Below are positions 49,713 to 59,242 of a stretch of DNA of 64,000 nucleotides, piece by piece. The number at the start of each line of letters is the position of its first letter. The first letter of the stretch is position 1. The notes beneath the pieces are model-generated. The model was not told the origin of the DNA. It saw nothing but the letters and a program-made list of their open reading frames with translations, and ran no database searches. A program made the position numbers and the translations under genes. The stretch comes from an uncultured Oscillospiraceae bacterium (lineage in GTDB: Bacteria > Bacillota > Clostridia > Oscillospirales > Oscillospiraceae), in the NCBI GenBank assembly GCA_934565415.1, contig CAKTHQ010000005.1, positions 13,565 to 77,564 of the forward strand. Direction: 5' to 3'.

Positions 49713-50561
49713 CTAAAATTTCTCCCGCAGGGCCCGGATCCCCGGTGCCAAAGTGCTTTCCGTTTTTTCTCCCAAGGCCTCTTGGAGTAACGTGTACTCC
49801 GTCAGGCTCCCGTGGGGCACCGCCCAGGCCCCCGCATCGGTGCCCGGTGCCAAAAGCCCGCCCAGGGACGCAAAGATACGAACGTTTTCCAGGGCGCTTT
49901 CCAGGATTTTTTCCACTGCCTCTTCCCGGAAGCGGCCCTTGCCCCGCAGGTTGCCAATGGCCGACAGGGTGGGCACCCACACGGTACCGGATTCTGCCAT
50001 AGCCTGCAGCGCCTCCATGTTTAAATAGGCCCCATGCTCAACGGAATCCACCCCTGCCTCGCAGGCGGCAATCACCGTCTCCGCCCCGTTGGCGTGGGCC
50101 ATAACGGGGAATCCCTCTTGGTGGGCAATGCGGATAACCTCCCGGATTTCCTTGGGATCCTGCCCCGGCTCCGTCAAAACGCCAAACCGGTCAAAATCCA
50201 TCAGCCCGGAAATCATCAGCTTGATAAAATCCGCTCCCGCTTCCCTGTTTTTCTCCACAAGCTCCTGGAAGCTGTGGAGCGAATCATACTTTAGCCCGAT
50301 AAAGCCCCCGTAGTGCCCTTGTTTACACAAAGGGGCGCAGGGGGTTTTGTAGGTAATGCCATACTCCGGCGCCAGTTCTCGGGCCTGAATGCCTACGCCC
50401 CACCTGTCGCCGCCGTCTCTTAAATAGGTAAAGCCCAGCCTTCGGTAGGTTTCCAGGGTCCGGCGAAGAATGTCCTCCCGTGGGGCCTCCCGGTGGCGGT
50501 TAATTGCCGCCTTCCAGTTTTCCCCGTCCAGGACCATGTGAATGTGACAGTCACAAAGCAT
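49713..50561 (-). CDS. amidohydrolase family protein
   Basis: A 282-residue TIM-barrel hydrolase. CDCHIHMVL at the start holds the HxH metal pair; FIKLMISGLMD has the bridging Lys, VMAHANGAETVIAACEAGVDSVEHGAYL the two further His, and APGTDAGAW the catalytic Asp. The order fits imidazolonepropionase-like or prolidase-like amidohydrolases. It is shorter than usual because the N-terminal beta-sandwich is missing: the protein begins at the HxH strand. Substrate unknown. It starts 3 bases after the TrmH gene. Confidence 0.85.
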   Translation of the reverse strand: MLCDCHIHMVLDGENWKAAINRHREAPREDILRRTLETYRRLGFTYLRDGGDRWGVGIQARELAPEYGITYKTPCAPLCKQGHYGGFIGLKYDSLHSFQELVEKNREAGADFIKLMISGLMDFDRFGVLTEPGQDPKEIREVIRIAHQEGFPVMAHANGAETVIAACEAGVDSVEHGAYLNMEALQAMAESGTVWVPTLSAIGNLRGKGRFREEAVEKILESALENVRIFASLGGLLAPGTDAGAWAVPHGSLTEYTLLQEALGEKTESTLAPGIRALREKF

Positions 50562-50564
50562 CCC

Positions 50565-51374
50565 TTAGTCCCTCGCCCGCAGCTCCCAGAAGGCAACGGC
50601 GCTGGCCGCCGCCACATTCAGGGAATCCACCCCATGATACATAGGGATTTTTACCGTGTAATCGCAGGAAGCAATGGTGCTCTTTGCCAGGCCGTCCCCT
50701 TCCGTACCCAATACCACCGCCAATTTTTCCCGCTGCCGCAAAACCGGATCATCAATGGACAGGGAGTCGTCCGTCAGCGCCATAGCCGCCGTGGCAAAGC
50801 CCTGCTGCCTTAGTTCCTGCTGCCAGTCGTCTCCCACATAGGCCCAGGGCACCTGAAACACCGTGCCCATGCTCACCCGGGCACTGCGGCGGTAGAGGGG
50901 ATCCGTGCAGCCGGAGGTCAAAAGCACCGCATCCATGCCCAAAGCCGCGGCACTGCGGAAAATGGCCCCGACATTTGTAGGATTCATCACGTTTTCCAGC
51001 ACCGCCACCCGGCGGCAGGAGGAAAGAATGGACTCTACGCCGGGCCTCTGGGGCCGCAGCATGGCACACAGCATCCCCCGGGTCAGCTGGAAGCCGGTAA
51101 GCCGGGTGAGGATTTCCATTTCCGCCGTATACACGGGCACATCCCCGCAGCGCGCAATGGCGTGCCGGGCCTCTTCGTTGCAATGGCTCCGCTCTACGAG
51201 CAGCGACACCGGCCGACACCCGGCATCCAGGGCCCGCTCGATCACCTTGGGGCTTTCCGCAATGAACATTCCCTTTTTCGGCTCAAACCGGTTCAGCAGC
51301 TGGGCCTCCGTCAGCCGGGCGTACACATCCAGCTCCGGGGCCTGAAAATCCGTAATTTCGGTAAATGTAATCAT
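50565..51374 (-). CDS. TrmH/SpoU family RNA 2'-O-methyltransferase
   Basis: A 269-residue SPOUT enzyme. Residues about 20-95 form the substrate-binding N domain (FIAESPKVIERALDAGCRPVSLLVE). The catalytic knot has NPTNVGAIFRSAAALGMDAVLL (motif 1, near 128), VLGTEGDGLAKS (motif 2) and IPMYHGVDSLNVAAASAVAFW (motif 3). It methylates a ribose in rRNA or tRNA with SAM. The ATG at 51374 has AGGAG and a perfect promoter upstream; a longer in-frame reading precedes that promoter. Confidence 0.92.
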   Translation of the reverse strand: MITFTEITDFQAPELDVYARLTEAQLLNRFEPKKGMFIAESPKVIERALDAGCRPVSLLVERSHCNEEARHAIARCGDVPVYTAEMEILTRLTGFQLTRGMLCAMLRPQRPGVESILSSCRRVAVLENVMNPTNVGAIFRSAAALGMDAVLLTSGCTDPLYRRSARVSMGTVFQVPWAYVGDDWQQELRQQGFATAAMALTDDSLSIDDPVLRQREKLAVVLGTEGDGLAKSTIASCDYTVKIPMYHGVDSLNVAAASAVAFWELRARD

Positions 51375-51402
51375 GGCAATGCTCCTAATCGCTTTTGGGC
51401 CC

Positions 51403-51431
51403 ATTATACGCCCGGTGAAAGAGGATGTCAA
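51403..51431 (-). promoter_or_regulatory. consensus promoter of the trmH-amidohydrolase-ygjP unit
   Basis: On the minus strand TTGACA (51431-51426), 17 bases, TATAAT (51408-51403). Both boxes are perfect. Confidence 0.85.
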
Positions 51432-51526
51432 ACAATGTCTTCCGTATGCTTTGGGATGCGGATGGGGATGTACAAAATAACGCCTTGTCTGTATGTTCAA
51501 CCAACCCATCGGTTTTTCTCAAAGCC

Positions 51527-51555
51527 TTGCATTTCCCCATGAAAAATGGTATCAT
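51527..51555 (+). promoter_or_regulatory. promoter of the Nudix-mnmE-desulfurase unit
   Basis: TTGCAT (51527-51532), 17 bases, TATCAT (51550-51555). Confidence 0.65.
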
Positions 51556-51586
51556 ACCCTGGAAACGCACAAAAGGAGGCATGGCT

Positions 51587-52183
51587 ATGTCCGGCATTGG
51601 TTCCGTAAAGCCCCTGGCGGGGTCCAAATTTTTGACATTGTACGAATTGGATGCCATCCGGCGGGATGGCGCGCACTTTCCCTACTACATGGCCTCCCGG
51701 ACGGGAAACGCGGAAGACCTGAAGGCCGTAACCCACCAAAATCGCCCGGACGGCGTGGTGGTTTATGCCACCTTCGAAAACAGGGTGGTTCTCGTAAAGC
51801 AGTACCGGTATCCCATCGGCGGCTATGTTTACGAATTCCCCGCCGGGCTGGTAGAACCCGGAGAGGATGTGGCCGGCGCCGCCTGCCGGGAGGTTTTTGA
51901 AGAAACAGGCCTGCACTTAACCGTTAAGCACACCGCCCCGGCCTACTTTACCACCGTTGGCATGACCGACGAAAGCTGCGCTACGGTGTTCGGCACCTGC
52001 ACCGGGACCCCCACTGTCCGGAACGAGGAGGCCACCGAGGATATTCAGGTGGTGCTGGCGGACCGTCAGGAAGCCACGCGGATTCTAAAGGAAGAAAAGG
52101 TGGCCATTATGTGCGCCTATATGCTGATGCACTTTGTATCCGGCGACGGAGACCCCTTGGCCTTTTTACAGGAGGAACACTAA
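51587..52183 (+). CDS. Nudix hydrolase, ADP-ribose pyrophosphatase-like
   Basis: A 198-residue protein. The Nudix box GLVEPGEDVAGAACREVFEETGL (about residues 88-110) is intact with REVFEE. VVLVKQYRYPIGGYVYEFPAGLVE is the pattern of ADP-ribose/NDP-sugar pyrophosphatases. The second ATG (51587) is preferred: AGGAGG ends one base before the first ATG at 51581, too close, but 7 bases before the second. It is directly followed by mnmE. Confidence 0.9.
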   Translation: MSGIGSVKPLAGSKFLTLYELDAIRRDGAHFPYYMASRTGNAEDLKAVTHQNRPDGVVVYATFENRVVLVKQYRYPIGGYVYEFPAGLVEPGEDVAGAACREVFEETGLHLTVKHTAPAYFTTVGMTDESCATVFGTCTGTPTVRNEEATEDIQVVLADRQEATRILKEEKVAIMCAYMLMHFVSGDGDPLAFLQEEH

Positions 52184-53539
52184 ATGTCACATACCATTGC
52201 CGCCGTCTCTACCGGCAGCCAGGTGTCCGCCATCGGCGTCATCCGGCTTTCCGGGGACGGCTGTATTGAAGTTGCCCAGAAGGTCTTTTCCGGCCGGATT
52301 CCTTTGACCCAGGCCCAGAACCGGAAGCTGGAGCTGGGCGAACTGAAGGACACCCGGGGCAGAGCCATTGATCAGTGTATGGCCGTAGTCTCCCGGGCCC
52401 CCCACAGCTACACGGGAGAGGATACGGTAGAATTCCACTGCCACGGCTCCCCCGCCCTGCTGGCGGCGGGATTGGAGAGCCTGTACGCCGCCGGGGCCAG
52501 GCCTGCCCAGCGGGGGGAATTTACCAAGCGGGCCTTTTTAAACGGCAAGCTGGACCTGACCCAGGCGGAGGCCGTCATCGACCTGATCGAAGCCGAAACC
52601 ACCGATGCCGCCGCCAATGCCGCGGGCCAGGTAGGGGGCAGCCTGAAGCGTGCCCTGGCCCCTGTCTACGATGACCTGACCAATCTGTGCAGCCACTTCC
52701 ACGCCGTTTTGGACTATCCCGACGAGGATATCGAGGACTTTGGACTGGACCGCTACAGCGGCTCTCTAAAGAGGGACGCCAAGGCCCTGTATGCCTTACT
52801 GAGCACCTATCATCAAGGCCGCATCTTAAAGCAGGGCGTAGCTGCCGCCATTGTTGGGCGACCCAATGTCGGAAAATCCAGCCTCTTAAACGCCCTGGCA
52901 GGCTACGACCGGGTGATTGTTACCGATATCCCCGGCACCACCCGGGACACGGTAGAGGAATCCGTCCTGGTGGGCTCTACCCGCCTGCGGCTTATCGACA
53001 CCGCCGGAATCCGTCAGACCGGGGACCTGGTGGAGGCCATGGGCGTTCAGCGGTCCCGGGAGGCAATCGAAATAGCCGATCTGGTGATTTTCGTCTGCGA
53101 CGGGTCCACCCCCCTTACCGACGAGGACCGGGAAATTATAAACCTGTGCTGTGACGCTCCCCATGCTCTGGCCTTTGTGAACAAGCAGGATCTGGGCCGG
53201 GCCGTCTCCCCCGGCGAGCTGCCTTTTCTAAACATCGTCTGCGGCAGCATCCGCCAGAAAGAGGGCCTGCAGCAGCTGGCGGACATCATCGACGAGGAAT
53301 TCCGGAACGACACCCCCTGCGACGGCTCCATTCTCACCAACGCCCGCCAGTATGACGCCTGCCGCCGGGCATATGAAGCTATGCTCCGGGCCCTGCAGGG
53401 GCTGAAGCTGGGCCAGACCCCGGACGCGGTGCTCTTAGACATAGAGGACGCTATGGAGGCCATGGGAGAAGTTACCGGAGCCACCGTGCGAGAAGACATT
53501 ACCGCAAGAATTTTTGAGCGATTCTGCGTAGGAAAGTAA
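52184..53539 (+). CDS. mnmE: tRNA uridine(34) 5-carboxymethylaminomethyl modification GTPase
   Basis: A 451-residue TrmE/MnmE protein; with MnmG it modifies the wobble uridine of several tRNAs. The N-terminal THF-binding domain covers about 1-115. The inserted G domain has GRPNVGKSSLLNALAG (near 224), GTTRDTVEE, LIDTAGIRQ and NKQD. The protein ends FCVGK, the conserved C-terminal Cys motif (usually FCIGK). Its ATG follows the Nudix stop with no gap. mnmG is not in the window. Confidence 0.97.
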   Translation: MSHTIAAVSTGSQVSAIGVIRLSGDGCIEVAQKVFSGRIPLTQAQNRKLELGELKDTRGRAIDQCMAVVSRAPHSYTGEDTVEFHCHGSPALLAAGLESLYAAGARPAQRGEFTKRAFLNGKLDLTQAEAVIDLIEAETTDAAANAAGQVGGSLKRALAPVYDDLTNLCSHFHAVLDYPDEDIEDFGLDRYSGSLKRDAKALYALLSTYHQGRILKQGVAAAIVGRPNVGKSSLLNALAGYDRVIVTDIPGTTRDTVEESVLVGSTRLRLIDTAGIRQTGDLVEAMGVQRSREAIEIADLVIFVCDGSTPLTDEDREIINLCCDAPHALAFVNKQDLGRAVSPGELPFLNIVCGSIRQKEGLQQLADIIDEEFRNDTPCDGSILTNARQYDACRRAYEAMLRALQGLKLGQTPDAVLLDIEDAMEAMGEVTGATVREDITARIFERFCVGK

Positions 53540-53546
53540 GGATAGC

Positions 53547-54671
53547 ATGATTTATTTAGACAATTCCGCCACTACAAAGCCCTGTAAGGAGGCCGTCAGC
53601 GCCATGCTGGAAGCCATGGAGGTTACCTGGGGAAATCCCAGCGCCTTATACGACTTTGGTATCCAGGCCGCCCGCCGGGTCCGTGCCGCCCGCCACGCAG
53701 TAGCGAACGCCATGGGAGCCGAACCGGACCGGGTTTTCTTCACCTCCTGCGGCACCGAGGCCGACAACTGGGCGGTATACGGCGCCGCCAAAAAACTGGG
53801 CAAGCGGGGCAGGCACATCATCACCACCGCCATGGAGCACCACGCCATTTTAAACTGCATGAAGGACCTGGAAGCCCAGGGCTTTGAGGTCACCTATCTG
53901 CAGCCGGACAGCTTGGGAAACATCACCCCGGACCAGCTGAAAAGTGCCCTGCGGAAGGATACCGTTCTGGTATCCGTGATGATGGTCAACAACGAGGTGG
54001 GTTCCGTTCTCCCCATTGCCCAGATGGCAAAGCTGACTCACAGGGTCTGCCCGGATGCCATTTTCCATACCGACGCCGTCCAGGGCTTTTTGAAGGTGCC
54101 CTTCCAGGCCAAAACCTTAGGGGCAGACCTGATTTCCGTATCCAGCCACAAAATTCACGGCCCCAAGGGGGCGGGGGCCCTGTACATCTCCCCCCGGCTC
54201 AAGTCCTTCCCGCCCCTCATCCAGGGCGGCGGCCAGGAGGGAGGCTACCGCAGCGGCACCGAGGGCACCCCGGCCATTTTTGCCTTTGCCGCCGCTGCAG
54301 AAGCGGGAGCCAAAACCTTCCGGCAGGATACCGCCCGGGAAAAGGCGCTTTTAAACAGCCTCTGTGGAGAACTTTCCGGGCTCCCCGGGGTGGTCCTCAC
54401 CGGTGCCCATGAGGCTCCCCACATCCTGAACATTGCCATTCCCGGGGTGCCCACCCAGAACAGCATCAACATTTTGCAGGACGCGGGCATCTGTGTCTCC
54501 GCCGGCTCCGCCTGTGCCAAGGGCCACAGGAGCCATGTACTCTCCGCCATGGGGGTGGACGGTGCCATCATCGACAGCTCCTTCCGGGTCTCCCTGTGCC
54601 GGGATACTACCCGGGAAGAGCTGGAAAAACTGGTTGACACCATTCAAAAGGATATACAGCCCCGTATTTGA
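53547..54671 (+). CDS. cysteine desulfurase (NifS/IscS type)
   Basis: A 374-residue PLP enzyme that takes sulfur from cysteine for tRNA thiolation or Fe-S clusters. IYLDNSATTKP at the start, TSCGTEADNWA, TAMEHHAI, HTDAVQGF, VSSHKIHGPKGAGALYI (PLP Lys near 203) and SAGSACAKGHRSHVLSAMG (active Cys loop) are all present. Seven bases after mnmE; the link with a wobble-uridine enzyme suggests it may feed a thiolase such as MnmA. The exact subtype is not clear. Confidence 0.94.
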   Translation: MIYLDNSATTKPCKEAVSAMLEAMEVTWGNPSALYDFGIQAARRVRAARHAVANAMGAEPDRVFFTSCGTEADNWAVYGAAKKLGKRGRHIITTAMEHHAILNCMKDLEAQGFEVTYLQPDSLGNITPDQLKSALRKDTVLVSVMMVNNEVGSVLPIAQMAKLTHRVCPDAIFHTDAVQGFLKVPFQAKTLGADLISVSSHKIHGPKGAGALYISPRLKSFPPLIQGGGQEGGYRSGTEGTPAIFAFAAAAEAGAKTFRQDTAREKALLNSLCGELSGLPGVVLTGAHEAPHILNIAIPGVPTQNSINILQDAGICVSAGSACAKGHRSHVLSAMGVDGAIIDSSFRVSLCRDTTREELEKLVDTIQKDIQPRI

Positions 54672-54696
54672 CGGACCTCTTTCTACAAATTCCACA

Positions 54697-54743
54697 AAAA
54701 ATGCCGCATCCCAGGCCGTTCCCTGTGCGATGTGGCATTTTTG
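54697..54743 (+). terminator. terminator of the cysteine desulfurase unit
   Basis: AAAATGCCGCATC / GATGTGGCATTTTT with an 18-base loop, starting 26 bases after the stop codon. Confidence 0.75.
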
Positions 54744-54774
54744 CAAGTTTCAAAAAACAAATTGCAAAAATCGG

Positions 54775-54803
54775 TTGCATTCTGAAAAGGAATCTGCTAC
54801 AAT
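54775..54803 (+). promoter_or_regulatory. promoter of gdhA
   Basis: TTGCAT (54775-54780), 17 bases, TACAAT (54798-54803), preceded by TGC as an extended -10. Confidence 0.7.
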
Positions 54804-54816
54804 GTGGCACAGATAA

Positions 54817-56175
<1,359 letters not shown>

Positions 56176-56188
56176 TTTCTCCCCTTTT

Positions 56189-56218
56189 CCCCTCCGCAAA
56201 TGCGGAGGGGATTTTTTC
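56189..56218 (+). terminator. terminator of gdhA
   Basis: CCCCTCCGCA / TGCGGAGGGG (AA loop) followed by ATTTTTTCGG. Confidence 0.9.
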
Positions 56219-56230
56219 GGCCTGCGGCGG

Positions 56231-56331
56231 TAAATAAGAATTTAGCGTTAGAACGATGCGTCATTGCGAGCCAGCGCTCACGCTGGCTCGCAACGACGCT
56301 ACGTTGGTTAAGCTCGCTAAATTCTTATTTT
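56231..56331. repeat. family D palindromic element
   Basis: Arms AATAAGAATTTAGCG (56233) and CGCTAAATTCTTATT (56315-56329) enclose GCGTCATTGCGAGCCAGCG / CGCTGGCTCGCAACGACGC, so the whole element can fold into one long hairpin. The arm resembles the ATTTAGCG end of family A copy 1. The remaining sequence to 56499 is AT-richer with no supported gene. Confidence 0.8.
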
Positions 56332-56499
56332 CTTCCATCCGCACAATTGGATCGCCGGGAGCTGTCCATTTTTTAGAACATCTGCATATTGACTATCCCC
56401 TTGCAAAGTATTACTATTTAGAAATCTTTGAAAGTCCCTTTGCGCCGCCGAAAAGCGTTCCATTTCGGCATTTTCCCTCCCGAAAGAAAGAAGGTTTCT

Positions 56500-57777
56500 A
56501 TGCGTATTCCTGAAAAGCTGAATTATATCCGCTATTACATTCTTGCCTTTGTAAAATGGGGGCTGCTGGCTATTCTGGTGGGGATCCTGGGGGGCTGGCT
56601 GGGTGTGATCTTTCACTACACCCTGGCCGGTCTTACCCGGCTTCGCGCCGCGCACCCATGGATATTGTTTTTGCTGCCTGTAGGCGGTCTTCTCACCGTT
56701 AGCCTGTATCAACGGCTGCACCTGGCGGACAATACGGGCACCAACGAGATCATCGATGCCACGCTGGACGGCCACTATGTAAGCCCCGCAGTGACCCCCG
56801 CCATCTTTCTGGCCACCTGTCTGACCCACTTCTTCGGCGGCAGCGCCGGACGAGAGGGGGCAGCTCTGCAGCTGGGCGGCTCCCTGGCCTCCCTGGTCGC
56901 CCGGGTCTTTCACATCCGCCGGTATGAGCGGAAGATCCTGGTCAGGGCCGGCATGAGCGCCGTATTTGCGGGCCTGTTCGGCACACCCCTGACGGCAATG
57001 ATGTTCTGCATGGAGTTTGAGTCTGTGGGCACCTTCTTCTCCCCGGCCCTGTTTCCCTGCTTTGTCTCCTCTATGGCCGCCGGTTATGTCTCCCGAATTC
57101 TGGGGGTCTACCCGGAGGCGGTGGACCTGACCGTGCTCTATACCTTCACCCCATACGACGGTGGCCGGTATCTGCTGCTGGCCCTGGGGATCTCTGTACT
57201 GAGCATCTTCATGTGCTGGTTCATCCACAAGGCGGAGCACCTGTCCCAGGAGCTGATGGAGGATCCGAGAACCCGGATCCTGGTGGGCAGCGTTCTACTG
57301 GTGGCCTTGACCCTCGCCCTGGGGGACCAGCGGTTCAACGGTGCCGGGATGGACATGGCCCTGGATGCCGTCAACGGTCAGGCAGACTGGTACAGCTTCC
57401 TTGTGAAGCTTCTGCTTACTGCCATTACCCTCAGCGCCGGGTTCAAAGGCGGTGAGATCGTGCCTACCTTCTGCATTGGTGCCACCTTCGGCTGTGTCTG
57501 GGGCGGCCTTCTGGGACTGGACCCAGGGTTCTCCGCCGCTCTGGGCCTGGTGGGCCTTTTCTGCTGCGTCACCAATTCTCCCCTGGCCTCCATCGTCCTC
57601 AGCGTGGAAATGTTCGGCGGTGTCAATGTGTACACCTTCACCTTTGTCAGCATTGTCTGCTTCGTCCTCTCCGGCAACAGCAGCCTCTATTCCAGCCAGG
57701 TCATGGTCTTTGACAAGACCGCCCTGCCCCGGCCCTTCCGGAGCGCCCAGGCCAAGGAGCCCCAAAAGCCCGCATAA
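56500..57777 (+). CDS. ClC family chloride channel/antiporter
   Basis: A 425-residue membrane protein with about 10-12 hydrophobic segments. GSAGREGAALQLGGSLASLVARVFH (near 131-155) matches the GxxGxEGP motif, with the gating Glu kept and Pro replaced by Ala. GLFGTPLTAMMFCMEF and KGGEIVPTFCIGATFGCVWGGLLGL (the GGxFxP-like segment, here GGEIVP) follow. Which anion it moves is open. ATG 56500 has GAAGG nearby; a longer reading from 56428 lacks an RBS. Confidence 0.9.
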   Translation: MRIPEKLNYIRYYILAFVKWGLLAILVGILGGWLGVIFHYTLAGLTRLRAAHPWILFLLPVGGLLTVSLYQRLHLADNTGTNEIIDATLDGHYVSPAVTPAIFLATCLTHFFGGSAGREGAALQLGGSLASLVARVFHIRRYERKILVRAGMSAVFAGLFGTPLTAMMFCMEFESVGTFFSPALFPCFVSSMAAGYVSRILGVYPEAVDLTVLYTFTPYDGGRYLLLALGISVLSIFMCWFIHKAEHLSQELMEDPRTRILVGSVLLVALTLALGDQRFNGAGMDMALDAVNGQADWYSFLVKLLLTAITLSAGFKGGEIVPTFCIGATFGCVWGGLLGLDPGFSAALGLVGLFCCVTNSPLASIVLSVEMFGGVNVYTFTFVSIVCFVLSGNSSLYSSQVMVFDKTALPRPFRSAQAKEPQKPA

Positions 57778-57779
57778 CA

Positions 57780-57826
57780 AATGCCGTCACCGCAAGTCAA
57801 AACCGCGGTGACGGCATCTTTCTTTA
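57780..57826. terminator. bidirectional terminator between the ClC and nuclease genes
   Basis: GATGCCGTCACCGC / GCGGTGACGGCATC stem (57781-57817) with TTTCTTTAC on the plus side and TTTGTTATG on the minus side. It lies between two convergent genes. Confidence 0.75.
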
Positions 57827-58546
57827 CTTTGTTTCCCAGTTGTCTCCCGTGGCGTAGTCGATGGTCACCCCTGGCTGAACATTGTAGCAGTACACGTTGA
57901 AGCACACGCTCTCTCCCCCATCCTCTACGGACCAGGCCTCCATGAGGACGCCCTTGGCAACCAGATCCTCTCCGTCAAACAGAGGAGTCACCCGGTAGAG
58001 CACATGGTTGTTTGTTTCCTTTACATAGTCCGCCACCATGTTCTCAAAGGGCAGCATTCCGGTCACGTTCAGATATCTTGTGCCGGTGATCAGGTTCTGC
58101 CTGTTGGCATTCTCTGCCGTCAGCTGGTAGCCGATCAGATGGCACCGGTTATACAGGTATTTCCCGTCTACGAAGTCATATTTGGATACCTGCCAGCCTG
58201 TAGGTTTCACAGAGCCGATGGCCCCCCGCTCCTCGGTGGGCATCAGGTCCCTGCCCACGTTGGCCTCTGCCGGGCCGCAGCGGCCCAGGGAGTCCAGCGG
58301 CGAATAGGTCTCGAACGATGTTGTCGTGTAGTCTTTTTCCGTAAAGAAGGGCCGGTTCCCGTTCACCGCCACATAGGCCTGGCCGGAATAGGCCGGAATG
58401 GAATCCAGGGCAATGTAGGATGCCTGCCCATTCCCGCCGGAATTGGGGTTTATGTATCTGGTATATACAAAGGATACCAGCGCCAGCACCAGCAGCACCA
58501 GCAGCTGCTGCCAGGATAGATTCTGTTTTTTCTTTCTCTTTGCCAT
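57824..58546 (-). CDS. membrane-anchored DNA/RNA non-specific endonuclease (EndA/NucA-like)
   Basis: A 240-residue protein. A Lys-rich start and one hydrophobic segment (about residues 11-26) anchor it, with the rest outside. GKYLYNRCHLIGYQLTAENAN (near 140-160) is the beta-beta-alpha metal motif in the form seen in streptococcal/lactobacillal DNA-entry nucleases (DRGH replaced by NRCH), and QNLITGTRYLNVTGMLPFE supplies the metal-binding Asn region. It should degrade extracellular nucleic acids or process DNA for uptake. No competence gene is adjacent. It starts 3 bases after the gene at 58550, so the two form an operon. Confidence 0.88.
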   Translation of the reverse strand: MAKRKKKQNLSWQQLLVLLVLALVSFVYTRYINPNSGGNGQASYIALDSIPAYSGQAYVAVNGNRPFFTEKDYTTTSFETYSPLDSLGRCGPAEANVGRDLMPTEERGAIGSVKPTGWQVSKYDFVDGKYLYNRCHLIGYQLTAENANRQNLITGTRYLNVTGMLPFENMVADYVKETNNHVLYRVTPLFDGEDLVAKGVLMEAWSVEDGGESVCFNVYCYNVQPGVTIDYATGDNWETK

Positions 58547-58549
58547 GGG

Positions 58550-58930
58550 TTACTCCTTTGGAAGGTAGATTTCTTCGGTAAGGGTCTCGTGTGAAAAGCC
58601 TTTAAAGTCTTCCTGGCTTTCCAAAATCCAATGCGCCGCCCCGCCGGGGAAGGCGAAAAACACATCCCCGGGATAGTCCCGGTTCCAGCGATACAGGATG
58701 ATTTTTTCCGGCATTGCCTCGGCAGGCCGCTCCCAGAAGCACCAGTCCCCTTCCGGCTGAGAAACAATATGGATGTTCGCCCCCGGAAACAGCGCTTCGC
58801 TTTCCTGGGCAAGCCATATTTCGCCGCCGGTTTTTTCCAGAATACGGGCCGGAACCGCCCGGTCCCGGCTCTGCCGGCGGCCGTTAAAGCGCAGCCCCAG
58901 GGAATTGTCCGCGCAGGAAATAAGTATCAT
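58550..58930 (-). CDS. small conserved-looking protein upstream of the nuclease, function unknown
   Basis: A 126-residue soluble protein. It begins MILISCADNSLGLRFNGRRQSRDRAV and contains LAQESEALFPG, WCFWERPAE, IILYRWNRDYPGD and FKGFSHETLTEEIYLPKE. This pattern (short strand, 'FN.RRQS.D', a late 'W.R.YP.D') reminds me of a small clostridial family often mislabelled ribonuclease Z, but there is no metallo-beta-lactamase motif. The second ATG (58930) is taken because GGAGGG lies 6 bases before it. It is the first gene of a two-gene unit with the nuclease. Confidence 0.65.
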   Translation of the reverse strand: MILISCADNSLGLRFNGRRQSRDRAVPARILEKTGGEIWLAQESEALFPGANIHIVSQPEGDWCFWERPAEAMPEKIILYRWNRDYPGDVFFAFPGGAAHWILESQEDFKGFSHETLTEEIYLPKE

Positions 58931-59006
58931 GGTCATCCCTCCTATTCCTGAACATATTATCACATATACGTCGTTTTTACAAGTCCGGCAGGCAAAATAA
59001 GGATTC

Positions 59007-59128
59007 CCCGGCAAATGGGGAGTTGACGGGGTAAACGGTAGGTACCGGCGGGCGGGAAAAATCCCCTTCCCCCTCCTGCGTGGAGGGGGAAGGAGTTTCT
59101 CTGCCGACCCGGCAAATCCCTGTTTACC
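59007..59128 (+). repeat. family A dispersed repeat, copy 4
   Basis: Starts CGGCAAATGGGGAGTTGACGG, then GGTAAACGGTAGGTACCGGCG, GGAAAAATCCCCTT, the core CCCCTCCTGCGTGGAGGGG and GGAGTTTCTCTGCCGACCCGGCAAATCC. It is the best copy in the right part of the window. Confidence 0.85.
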
Positions 59129-59174
59129 AGCCTCTCTACTCCTTTGGTATTTTTTACAAAATTCCTTCAATCGG

Positions 59175-59203
59175 TTGATTTTTATCGAAAAAGGTGGTAC
59201 CAT
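59175..59203 (+). promoter_or_regulatory. promoter of the FMN-binding protein gene
   Basis: TTGATT (59175-59180), 17 bases, TACCAT (59198-59203). It argues against the start codon at 59204. Confidence 0.5.
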
Positions 59204-59242
59204 ATGTCCGCTGAAAAATACACAGAAAAGAAGGAAAAAACG

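Noticed and set aside
59204-59242. Thirteen additional N-terminal residues of the FMN-binding protein
   Set aside because: The ATG at 59204 directly follows the -10 box, so it would precede the transcript start; the ATG at 59243 has its own RBS.
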